Shown one piece after another: positions 1 through 6,415 of a stretch of 8,744 nucleotides of DNA; within the stretch, counting starts at the first letter, position 1, and every line of letters begins with the position of its first letter. The stretch is from assembly GCA_007117185.1 (NCBI GenBank), contig SKHA01000367.1:1-8744 (forward strand). Reading direction: 5' to 3'. The position numbers and the translations under genes were made by a program. Below the pieces are notes generated by a model. It did not search any database. It was not told the DNA's origin and saw only the letters and a program-made list of their open reading frames with translations. Source of the stretch: Spirochaeta sp. Its GTDB lineage: Bacteria; Spirochaetota; Spirochaetia; DSM-27196; Alkalispirochaetaceae.

Positions 1-6
1 CCTGAG

Positions 7-963
7 ATGAACCACGTGACTACTATCGACTGCCACTACATCGCCCCGGAAGTGGCGGCGGCATACCTGCTGGTCCGAAACGGGCGGGGGGTGTTCATCG
101 AGAACAACACCGCCCGGGCGGTGCCCGCACTGCTGCAGGCGCTGCGAGATCAGGGGCTGAAGCCGTCAGATGTAGAATACGTGATCGTCACCCACGCCCA
201 TCTGGACCACGCCGCCGGCAGCAGCGCGCTGATGGACGTGTGTCCCCGGGCGGAACTTCTCAGCCATCCCCGGGCAACCCGGCACCTGATCGATCCCACC
301 CGGCTGGTGGAGGGCACCACTGCGGTGTACGGCGCCGCCCGCTTCGCCGAGCTCTACGGCGACGTGGGGCCGGTCAGTGCCCACCGCGTGCGGGGTATTC
401 ACGACGGAGAGACGGTTAACTGGAGCGGCGGGGTCCTGGAGTTCCACCACACCCCGGGACACGCCTCTCACCACCTGGTGGTTGTGGATCCCGGCAGCAG
501 CAGCGTCTTCACCGGGGACGCCTTCGGCGTCTGCTATCCCCTGCTGCAGCGTCGGGGGCAGCTGGTACTGCCAAGCAGCCCGCCCACTGATTTCGACGCG
601 GAGCTCTCCATCTCCAGCGCGCAGCGCATCGCCGACCTGGGATGCCGCCACCTCTACCCTACCCACTTCGGCGTGATGCCCGGGACGCAGCAAGAGGCAC
701 TCAAGGAGCTGTGTGCCGGATTCCAACTATTCGGTGAGTGCGTGGAGCGTTGTGCCACCGAGCTGCACCGCGGCACCGGCGTTGACCAGGTGGAGCAGGA
801 GTGCCGCACCACGGTGGACACCTACGTCCGGGAACGCCTGAACCGCCGGGGGCTCGAGCTGACCACCGCCGAGTGGGATCTTCTGGGGCTGGATCGGGAA
901 CTGAACGCCATGGGGCTGGCGTTTGCCGCGCAACGACGCCTGCGAAAACTCACGCGGTCCTGA
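7..963 (+). CDS. MBL-fold metallo-hydrolase
   Basis: A 318-residue metallo-beta-lactamase-fold hydrolase, probably a soluble cytoplasmic enzyme with a binuclear metal centre. The full ligand set is visible: the THAHLDH signature at residues 62-68 (H63, H65, D67, H68), H152 in TPGH, D171 in FTGD, and H220 in PTHFG. The MBL domain covers roughly residues 1-225. A helical, charged C-terminal part (about 230-318) follows, as in several MBL subfamilies where it shapes the substrate pocket. There is no signal peptide or membrane segment. The ATG at 7 aligns with the usual beginning of this fold, but only six bases precede it and they are open in frame, so a start further upstream cannot be excluded. 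The substrate cannot be told from sequence; the family includes thioesterases, lactonases, glyoxalase II-like enzymes and others. It lies 59 bases before the AbiEi-like gene, which has its own promoter-like signals, so the two are probably not functionally linked. Confidence 0.9.
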   Translation: MNHVTTIDCHYIAPEVAAAYLLVRNGRGVFIENNTARAVPALLQALRDQGLKPSDVEYVIVTHAHLDHAAGSSALMDVCPRAELLSHPRATRHLIDPTRLVEGTTAVYGAARFAELYGDVGPVSAHRVRGIHDGETVNWSGGVLEFHHTPGHASHHLVVVDPGSSSVFTGDAFGVCYPLLQRRGQLVLPSSPPTDFDAELSISSAQRIADLGCRHLYPTHFGVMPGTQQEALKELCAGFQLFGECVERCATELHRGTGVDQVEQECRTTVDTYVRERLNRRGLELTTAEWDLLGLDRELNAMGLAFAAQRRLRKLTRS

Positions 964-987
964 TTCGGGGGTCACTGGGCTGGTATG

Positions 988-1018
988 TTGCCGGAAATTA
1001 TCAATCTTGATAAGATTG
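988..1018 (+). promoter_or_regulatory. Putative promoter and palindromic operator of the AbiE locus
   Basis: A perfect inverted repeat, CAATCTT-GAT-AAGATTG (arms 1002-1008 and 1012-1018), ends four bases before the ATG at 1023. A plausible sigma70-type promoter overlaps it: TTGCCG at 988-993 (4/6 match), a 17-base spacer, and TAAGAT at 1011-1016 (4/6 match) inside the right arm. That geometry puts the transcript start at or within a base or two of the ATG, so the mRNA may be leaderless, which fits the lack of a Shine-Dalgarno sequence. AbiEi-type antitoxins are known to repress their own operon by binding inverted repeats at the promoter, so this is the natural candidate operator. The palindrome is directly seen; the promoter assignment and regulation are inferred. 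Confidence 0.55.
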
Positions 1019-1022
1019 TGCA

Positions 1023-1649
1023 ATGGATTTCGCCCGGCTGGTTGAACTTACTGCGGATTTGCATTGCTTCTCCCCGGGTATTCTCGCAGCCGGGGAGGAC
1101 GTGACGCTGGTTCGGGTGCAACTCAGCCGGTGGGTGCAATCTGGTCGGGTGATTCGCATTAAAAAGGGCTGGTACACCCTGAACGAGCCCTACCGACGTA
1201 TCCGTCTCGATACAACGGTCATCGCATCCACGATCAAAGCGGGCTCCTACGTAAGTCTGCAATCGGCCCTCGCATTCCACGGAATGATCCCGGAGTATGT
1301 GGCACAGACTACCTGTGTAACCACGGGTCGACCGCTTTCGATTGACTCACCGGTCGGCCGGTTTCGCTTTCGCCACCTCAAGCGCGACGTCTTTTTTGGA
1401 TACACCCGACACGAGTTTGGCACACAGCACGCATTCGTAGCGAACCCGGAGAAGGCACTTCTCGACCTGCTGTACCTGACGCCCGGGAGCGATAGTGGTG
1501 ACTACCTATCGGAGCTTCGACTGCAGGGAACAGAGAAGCTGGATCTGGAAACGCTTCGGCAGATGGCCAGTCGTTTTCAAACGCCGCGCCTTGAACGCAC
1601 CGTCCAGCTGCTTCCAGAGGTCATCACGTCGGAAAGGGAAGATCCATGA
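1023..1649 (+). CDS. abiEi: AbiEi-like type IV antitoxin / transcriptional repressor
   Basis: A 208-residue protein of the AbiEi antitoxin family. In intact systems it represses its own operon and counteracts the AbiEii nucleotidyltransferase toxin, without direct toxin-antitoxin binding (type IV). The N-terminal winged helix-turn-helix lies at about residues 15-55 and ends in the basic wing RIKKGWYTL. The AbiEi core follows, with the hallmark SYVSLQSALAFHGMIPE at 75-91 and NPEKALLDLLYL at 141-152. The length is normal for a compact family member and the frame is unbroken. The start at 1023 lacks a Shine-Dalgarno but lies just after a palindrome and promoter-like boxes. Its stop overlaps the ATG of the toxin gene (ATGA, 1646-1649), the classic coupled arrangement. 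The toxin partner is a pseudogene, so this is now an orphan antitoxin or regulator. Confidence 0.85.
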   Translation: MDFARLVELTADLHCFSPGILAAGEDVTLVRVQLSRWVQSGRVIRIKKGWYTLNEPYRRIRLDTTVIASTIKAGSYVSLQSALAFHGMIPEYVAQTTCVTTGRPLSIDSPVGRFRFRHLKRDVFFGYTRHEFGTQHAFVANPEKALLDLLYLTPGSDSGDYLSELRLQGTEKLDLETLRQMASRFQTPRLERTVQLLPEVITSEREDP

Positions 1650-2231
1650 AGGATTACCTGCGGGAGCTGGTGAGTCGGAGTAGAACCACCGCAGAAGAGT
1701 GGACACGACACTCGCGGCGGAGGAATACACAGTCGTAACCCGGGAGCGACCCAGTGGGGTGGTGCAGTCGTCCTTTATTACCTTCCCTGGGCTCCTGTAT
1801 GAGCTTGGTCTGTCTCCCTATCGAGACCAGAGAATCTCGATCCACCTCACGGGATGACCGAGACATCGGTCCTGCGCCGCCACGTCCTGCTGAATCTGCT
1901 CCACTACGATAAGCCCAGTCTCCTGGCGGGTAAACTTCACGCCTTGATCCAGCGCCCTTATGCCAAAGGTCGCGATGTCTACGACCTTGTATGGTACCTG
2001 AGCGATCCGGCCTGGCCGGAGCCGAACCTGGCGTTACTGCAGTCATCGCTGGAACAAACCGGATTTGACCTGAACACAACACGCCTGGAGAGTTGGCGAG
2101 AGATTGTTGCGGACCGCGTCGCTGCAATGAACTGGGATCAAGTGATCGCAGACGTTGCTCCCTTTCTGGAACGCCCCCATGAGATTACCATGCTGACCCG
2201 GGAGAACGTGCTCGCGTTGCTGAGTCACTGA
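1646..2231 (+). pseudogene. Decayed AbiEii-type nucleotidyltransferase toxin
   Basis: Remnant of an AbiEii-family nucleotidyltransferase toxin, reading through three frames. Fragment 1 (from ATG 1646, overlapping the antitoxin stop) begins MKDYLRELVSRS, the normal family N-terminus, then runs to a TAA at 1736. Fragment 2 is in another frame (about 1700-1840) and carries LAAEEYTVVTRERP and FITFPGLLYELGLSPYRDQ. Fragment 3 (about 1839-2231) carries DPPHG, TETSVLRRHVLLNL, LLAGKLHALIQRPYAKGRD and YDLVWYLSDPAW, with a normal C-terminus. From memory of full-length homologues (about 280-300 residues), roughly 80 residues are missing between fragments 1 and 2. These include the nucleotidyltransferase GG-x-x-LR and D-x-D-F catalytic motifs. 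A short stretch around the conserved VDTNPP is lost between fragments 2 and 3. The ATG at 1854 could start a 125-residue C-terminal piece, but it has no good ribosome site. The toxin is therefore almost surely inactive. Confidence 0.85.
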
Positions 2232-2243
2232 ACCAGCGTCCTC

Positions 2244-3332
2244 TCAGAGCTGCGGATCAGCTATCAGCGCGCTCATGTACCCCATCGCGAAGGCCATCCC
2301 GCTGTGCCAGGGGGCGTCGCAGGTCATCTGCGGGGTGTGGTCCGGGATGACAACCCCGGAAAACCCGTTTGCACGCAGGATCTTCATGATCCTTCGCAAG
2401 TCTACATCTCCCTCGTCAACGAACACTTCGTGGTAATTCGGGACCTTTCCCACTACGTTGCGAAAGTGGACGTAGCCGATCCTGTCCCGCCGGGCGAGGT
2501 CCTCGGTGAGGGAATAAATGTCCCCGCCCTGCATTTCCTGCAGTGATCCCAGGCAGAACTCCGCTTTGCTCGCCGGGCTGTCCACCAGATCAAAGAGCTT
2601 GTGGTACAGCTCCGGCTGGTACACCAGCCGTGGTTGCCCCCGGACAAACTCCGCCGGTGGGTCGTCGGGGTGAGCGGCAAGGACAACTCCGGCCCGTTCG
2701 GCCACCGGCAGAACCCGCTCCAGAAAGTACTGCAGCCGATCCCACAACTCCTGGTGCGTTGCCGGCGGAACGGTGACCTCGCCGTCCGGAGTCTGGTAGG
2801 TCATGTTCCAGACCATCCCCATGGGAATGGGGGTGTTGTCGACTCCATCAACCCCGACGGACCGGGCTCCCCCCCGGGCGAAAGGCCCCTGCACACGGCT
2901 GGCAACACCGGCGATGCTGAAGTTGTACCCCATGACGGGGATCCCAACGGCGCCGAGGTTTTCGATGATCTGGCAGAGCCACTGGATCTGCTCGTCCCGC
3001 TTCGGCCCACCCAGCAGCACGTCGTACCAGTGGGCGGGGTCGAAATTCTCGATGGCGTGCAGCCGCAACCCCTGGCGTTCCAGATCCCCCTTCAGTGCCT
3101 GCAGGAAATCTACGCTCCACACCGAACGGTCGCCGTCGGCACGCCCCCAGCCGGCGTTACCGTTGACCGGCTGATCGTGTTCCTGCCGGCGATCCGGCGC
3201 CTGGAGCTGGCCGGTGTAATCCACAAGATGAACCACCACGTCAGTAGCCCCGGCCTGACGGGCGAACTGGTAGTTTTCCGGGGTGAGCATGTGTCGATAG
3301 AGGCCGAAGCCCAGGCGGGGACGTGATTTCAT
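2244..3332 (-). CDS. uxuA: Mannonate dehydratase (UxuA)-family TIM-barrel enzyme
   Basis: A 362-residue member of the mannonate dehydratase family (xylose-isomerase-like TIM barrel). The family dehydrates D-mannonate to 2-keto-3-deoxygluconate in hexuronate catabolism, using a divalent metal in the cytoplasm. The four expected metal ligands are present: H221 in AAHPDDPP, C260 in EFCLGS, H289 in YVHFRN and D331 in IPDHTPQM. The N-terminus (LGFGLYRHMLTPENYQFARQ) is typical of a shorter, divergent branch; E. coli UxuA is 394 residues and carries an insertion absent here. The usual PDHGHQM motif reads PDHTPQM, so the substrate may be a related aldonate and not mannonate itself. The frame is open to 3401, but the ATG at 3332 was chosen because AAGGAG lies 8 bases before it. 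It is the last gene of the minus-strand operon, 46 bases after the SDR gene. Confidence 0.8.
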   Translation of the reverse strand: MKSRPRLGFGLYRHMLTPENYQFARQAGATDVVVHLVDYTGQLQAPDRRQEHDQPVNGNAGWGRADGDRSVWSVDFLQALKGDLERQGLRLHAIENFDPAHWYDVLLGGPKRDEQIQWLCQIIENLGAVGIPVMGYNFSIAGVASRVQGPFARGGARSVGVDGVDNTPIPMGMVWNMTYQTPDGEVTVPPATHQELWDRLQYFLERVLPVAERAGVVLAAHPDDPPAEFVRGQPRLVYQPELYHKLFDLVDSPASKAEFCLGSLQEMQGGDIYSLTEDLARRDRIGYVHFRNVVGKVPNYHEVFVDEGDVDLRRIMKILRANGFSGVVIPDHTPQMTCDAPWHSGMAFAMGYMSALIADPQL

Positions 3333-3340
3333 GTCATGTG

Positions 3341-3346
3341 CTCCTT
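3341..3346 (-). promoter_or_regulatory. Shine-Dalgarno fixing the UxuA-like start
   Basis: On the minus strand this reads AAGGAG, 8 bases upstream of the ATG at 3332. It decides that start over an upstream in-frame codon at 3401, which would lie inside the preceding SDR gene and add 23 residues that do not resemble the family. Confidence 0.8.
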
Positions 3347-3378
3347 GTGCAGTCAACGTGGTTTCGCAACGTTCGGGG

Positions 3379-4137
3379 TCAGAAGCCGATTGCAGCGCCA
3401 CCGTCCACCGGCAGGATCACTCCGGTGATAAAGCCTGCCGCCGGCGAGGAGAGAAACAGCGCGCTTTCGGCGATCTCCTGCACCGTACCCAACCGGCCCA
3501 GGGGCGTGCGGGTGAGGACCCGTTCTTTCCGGGCGGGATCGTTATCGAGGGCCTTTCTGGACATCGCCGTATCGATGAAGCCGGGAGCGATCCCGTTGAC
3601 CCGCACACCCCGGGGACCCCATTCCACCGCGAGCTGCCGCACCAGCCCTGCCAGCCCGGACTTTGCTGCGGTGTACGCGGCGACCTGGGGAATACCGAAG
3701 AGGGAGGCCATCGAGAGGACCATCAGGATCGAGCCGCCGGAGCGGCTCACCATGTACCGTGCGCACTCCCGACTCAGGGAGAGGACACCCAGCAGATTCG
3801 TGTCGATGATCTCCCTGATCTGCTCGTCCGTTGTCTCCAGGGTGGGGCGCTTGTCGTGCCTGCCGGCGTTATTCACCAGGATATCCACCGGCCGTCGGGA
3901 TTCCAGCTCCTGCACCAGGGTAACTGTCTTCTGCGTATCCGTCACGTCGTGAACCGCGTACGTCGCCTGGGGTCCCAACTCATCCACGGCGCTCCGCAAC
4001 GTCGCCTCGTTCCGCCCGGTCAGGGTAACCTGCGCCCCGGCGTCCACGAACACCCCGGCGATAGATCGGCCAATTCCGCTGCCGCCGCCGGTAATCAGGG
4101 CGTGTTTACCCTGCAAACCGAACAATTCCATAGTCAA
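3379..4137 (-). CDS. SDR-family oxidoreductase, possible fructuronate reductase-like
   Basis: A 252-residue classical short-chain dehydrogenase/reductase using NAD(H) or NADP(H). Visible elements, numbered from the TTG start: cofactor-binding TGGGSGIG at 16-23, NNAG at 89-92, N114, catalytic S142, Y155-x3-K159, the PGFIDT loop at about 175-180, and the C-terminal PVDGG. These give a complete N-S-Y-K active site. Next to a mannonate-dehydratase-family gene, the best guess is reduction of a keto sugar acid to an aldonate; the B. subtilis fructuronate reductase (UxuB/YjmF) is also an SDR. Gluconate 5-dehydrogenase-like or 2-keto-3-deoxygluconate dehydrogenase-like activity is also possible. The start is probably the TTG at 4137, which overlaps the stop of the upstream gene (TTGA) and has AGGGAG 7 bases before it. 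The in-frame ATG at 4131 is the alternative, but its spacing is 13. Confidence 0.88.
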   Translation of the reverse strand: MTMELFGLQGKHALITGGGSGIGRSIAGVFVDAGAQVTLTGRNEATLRSAVDELGPQATYAVHDVTDTQKTVTLVQELESRRPVDILVNNAGRHDKRPTLETTDEQIREIIDTNLLGVLSLSRECARYMVSRSGGSILMVLSMASLFGIPQVAAYTAAKSGLAGLVRQLAVEWGPRGVRVNGIAPGFIDTAMSRKALDNDPARKERVLTRTPLGRLGTVQEIAESALFLSSPAAGFITGVILPVDGGAAIGF

Positions 4138-5243
4138 AACTCAGCTCCCTGGGTAACGAATTCTACCACCTCGGCGTTCTCCTGGGCGACCAAAGCCAGC
4201 TCGATCGCCTTGAACGCCCGCTGCTGGTCGAACGCGGTGTGAGTCCGGGCCAGACAGTCATTGATAAGTCGCCCGAAGAAGGGAAAGCCTTCTCTGCCGG
4301 TGGCGTTGAGATGGTGCTCGCCCTTGTTGTCTACCAGGTACAGATGATCACCTTCGGGGTCCCGGGCAACGTCGATATACTTTCGGACTTCCATATACCC
4401 TTCAGTGCCCAGTACGAACATTCTTCCGTCACCCCACGCTCCCAACCCGTCGGGGTTTAACCAGTCAACGCGCATGTAGCTCACCGCTCCGGTATCGGCA
4501 GTAAGCGTCGCGTCACCAAAATCCTGAAAGCGGGGGTGCTGCGGAACGGTATAGTTTGCCACGCGGCTGCTCACAACCCGGGCATCCCGGGCCCCGGTGT
4601 AGGTAAGAAACTGCTCGATCTGGTGAGACCCGATATCGACGATGATTCCCCCGTACTGCGTCGGATCCACAAACCAGTCCGGACGCTGCGGGAGGCTCAT
4701 CCGGTGAGGGGCAATGTTGATGACCTGAACCACACGACCGATCGCCCCTTCCCCGATAAGGCGTTCAGCCATCACCGACGCTTCCACATGGATGCGCTCG
4801 GAGAAATAGATCGCGAAGAATCGACCGGTTTCCTCTGTTTTCACTTTCACCCGGCGGAGCTGCTCCACAGTGGTACAGGGCGGTTTGTCCGCGAAGTAGT
4901 CTTTGCCGCTTTCCATCACCCGGATACCCAGATCTGCCCGATTGACCGGCACCGCGGCGGACGCCACCAGCCGGATCTCCCGATCGTCCAGGATCTCCCC
5001 TTCGTCGCGGGCAACCGACGCTTCGGGATACTTCTCCAGGAACGCAGCGATCTTCACCGGATCCGGATCATAGACCGCTTTTACCTCCGCTCCGGCCTCG
5101 ACCAGGCCGTTGCACATTCCATAGATATGACCGTGATCAAGACCGATGACACCGACGGGAAACTCTCCCGCGCCCACCACCGGTTCTACTGTACCCGCCA
5201 CAGATCGCGGGGCGTAATTCATTCCACTGGACTTTTCCTGCAT
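4134..5243 (-). CDS. Gfo/Idh/MocA-family oxidoreductase (second of a pair)
   Basis: A 369-residue NAD(P)-dependent oxidoreductase of the Gfo/Idh/MocA family, which oxidises, reduces or epimerises sugars, inositols and sugar acids. An N-terminal tail of about 27 residues precedes the Rossmann domain, whose glycine-rich turn is VGVIGLDHGHIYG (30-42). The catalytic EKP-type motif is DKP at 119-121 (K120). The C-terminal domain begins near 150 and carries GGIIVDIGSHQIE (198-210), supplying D203 and H207. It is clearly not a recent duplicate of its neighbour, since motifs and spacing differ. The ATG at 5243 has a GGAAGG-rich site a few bases upstream; the ATG seven codons later is possible and would shorten the tail. 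It starts 17 bases after the previous oxidoreductase and its stop overlaps the TTG of the SDR gene. The substrate is unknown. Confidence 0.88.
   Translation of the reverse strand: MQEKSSGMNYAPRSVAGTVEPVVGAGEFPVGVIGLDHGHIYGMCNGLVEAGAEVKAVYDPDPVKIAAFLEKYPEASVARDEGEILDDREIRLVASAAVPVNRADLGIRVMESGKDYFADKPPCTTVEQLRRVKVKTEETGRFFAIYFSERIHVEASVMAERLIGEGAIGRVVQVINIAPHRMSLPQRPDWFVDPTQYGGIIVDIGSHQIEQFLTYTGARDARVVSSRVANYTVPQHPRFQDFGDATLTADTGAVSYMRVDWLNPDGLGAWGDGRMFVLGTEGYMEVRKYIDVARDPEGDHLYLVDNKGEHHLNATGREGFPFFGRLINDCLARTHTAFDQQRAFKAIELALVAQENAEVVEFVTQGAEF
4145..4150 (-). promoter_or_regulatory. Shine-Dalgarno supporting a TTG start of the SDR gene
   Basis: Minus-strand AGGGAG sits 7 bases before the TTG at 4137 and 13 before the ATG at 4131. 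It lies inside the last codons of the upstream oxidoreductase gene, so translation of the two genes is probably coupled. Confidence 0.55.
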
Positions 5244-5260
5244 ACACCCTTCCTTCCGGC

Positions 5261-6415
5261 CTACCCCTGGCGTCCCAGGGAGATATCGCTGGTGGAGAAG
5301 CTGTCACGACTGCGGGTCTTCTGGTGGAACCGGGGCATCCGTTCAACCAGGGTCTCCCCACGATAGAAGGGATCCGTCTTCTCCAGGGGAAACGAGACGG
5401 TGTCTCCCGTCTGGAACGACTTGTACACTCCGGTTATCAGTTCCAGCGTCCTCCGCGCCGCGACGCCGTCCACCAGCACTTCCGTTTCGCCGTTGATCGC
5501 CGAAAGCACGTCCCTGATCTGTGCGGCGTGTCCTTCCTGCGGCAGCGGGGCGACCTCGTTGTAACTCTTCTGAATCCGGTTCTCCAGCTCCTCATCTCGT
5601 TCGGGAAAACCATTTTCCAGCGACCGGGAGGCGTAGGTTTTCCACGGGAAGGAGACCCGCGCCTTTTCGCACTGGAATACCATCTCCTGCTCTTCCCCGT
5701 GATGCACCAGCGAAGCGGTGAGCTGTGCCAGCGACCCTCCGGGGTACACAAGGAGAGACGTGGAGAAATCCTCTGTTTCCGAATTGTCGTGGTTGAGGTT
5801 GGTAATGAAGGACGAAACCGATTCGGGCATTCCCATCATCCACAGCAGGAGATCCACATGGTGAACGGCATGGTTAAGGGTGCATCCTCCGCCCTCCTTC
5901 TCCCAGGTACCCCGCCAGGAAAGGTCGTAGTAGCTCTGTCCGCGCCACCAGAACGAGTGGACCAGACCGTGCAGCACGCGACCGGCGACACCCGAGGTGA
6001 GCACGTGCCGGAGGCGCATCATGGTGGTCTGAAACCGGTTCTGTGAAACTACCGAGAGCTTCTTCCCACTCCTGGCAACTGCGTCCAGGATCAGGTCACA
6101 CTCGTACAGCGACGAGGCCATCGGCTTCTCCAACAACACGTGCTTCCCAGCGTCCAAAGCGTGGATGGCCGTTTCACCGTGTACCGACGGCGGCAGACAG
6201 ATCGAGACGAGATCGATATCCCGACGCTCAATCACCTCGCGGTAGTCGTCGCTGCAGAATGCATCGGGACGTCCCGCTTCCCTGGCCATCGTTTCCGCTT
6301 TTTCCCGGTTGATGTCGCAGAATGCGCGAACTTCGCACAGCTCAGGAAACTGCCGGTAGGCGTCCATGTGCACTCGTGCTATCGCACCGGTTCCCAAAAT
6401 GGCTACTCCAATCAT
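5261..6415 (-). CDS. Gfo/Idh/MocA-family oxidoreductase (first of a pair)
   Basis: A 384-residue NAD(P)-dependent sugar or sugar-acid oxidoreductase. The Rossmann domain starts at the N-terminus with VAILGTGAIARVH (4-16). The canonical EKP motif is at 96-98, with K97 the likely proton-relay residue. The C-terminal alpha/beta domain includes SQNRFQ (124-129) and GGGCTLNHAVHHVDLLLW (175-192), giving N181 and H185 at the usual catalytic positions; N replaces the more common D, as in many dehydrogenase-type members. A charged tail of about 35 residues follows the fold. The ATG at 6415 is preceded by a very strong GGAGGAGGA site (plus-strand 6421-6429) and overlaps the stop of the URO-D gene as ATGA, so the genes are translationally coupled. 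Which sugar it acts on cannot be read from sequence. Confidence 0.9.
   Translation of the reverse strand: MIGVAILGTGAIARVHMDAYRQFPELCEVRAFCDINREKAETMAREAGRPDAFCSDDYREVIERRDIDLVSICLPPSVHGETAIHALDAGKHVLLEKPMASSLYECDLILDAVARSGKKLSVVSQNRFQTTMMRLRHVLTSGVAGRVLHGLVHSFWWRGQSYYDLSWRGTWEKEGGGCTLNHAVHHVDLLLWMMGMPESVSSFITNLNHDNSETEDFSTSLLVYPGGSLAQLTASLVHHGEEQEMVFQCEKARVSFPWKTYASRSLENGFPERDEELENRIQKSYNEVAPLPQEGHAAQIRDVLSAINGETEVLVDGVAARRTLELITGVYKSFQTGDTVSFPLEKTDPFYRGETLVERMPRFHQKTRSRDSFSTSDISLGRQG

Noticed and set aside
166..726. A 186-codon minus-strand open frame inside the MBL gene
   Set aside because: The plus strand carries every metal ligand of the MBL fold, so the antisense frame is a codon-bias shadow.
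1654..2127. A 157-codon minus-strand open frame over the toxin remnant
   Set aside because: The plus strand shows clear AbiEii similarity in three frames. The minus-strand peptide has no recognisable motif and is probably chance.
2248..2262. Inverted repeat AGCTG/CAGCT considered as a terminator for the converging genes
   Set aside because: The stem has only five pairs, no T-run follows on either strand, and it lies within the coding end of the UxuA-like gene.
3333..3378. Imperfect AACG/CGTT repeat in the 46-base gap before the UxuA-like gene, considered as an operator or processing hairpin
   Set aside because: The pairing is interrupted and short, and no regulator is coded nearby to support it; the gap is otherwise explained by the ribosome site.
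2601..4242. Long plus-strand open frames (241, 209 and 303 codons) opposite the UxuA-like and SDR genes
   Set aside because: The opposite strand encodes proteins with complete catalytic motifs and good ribosome sites. These frames have neither and read as biased, motif-free peptides.
4536..6046. Plus-strand open frames of 276 and 240 codons opposite the two Gfo/Idh genes
   Set aside because: They are shadows of well-supported oxidoreductase genes, with no recognisable domain and no operon context on that strand.
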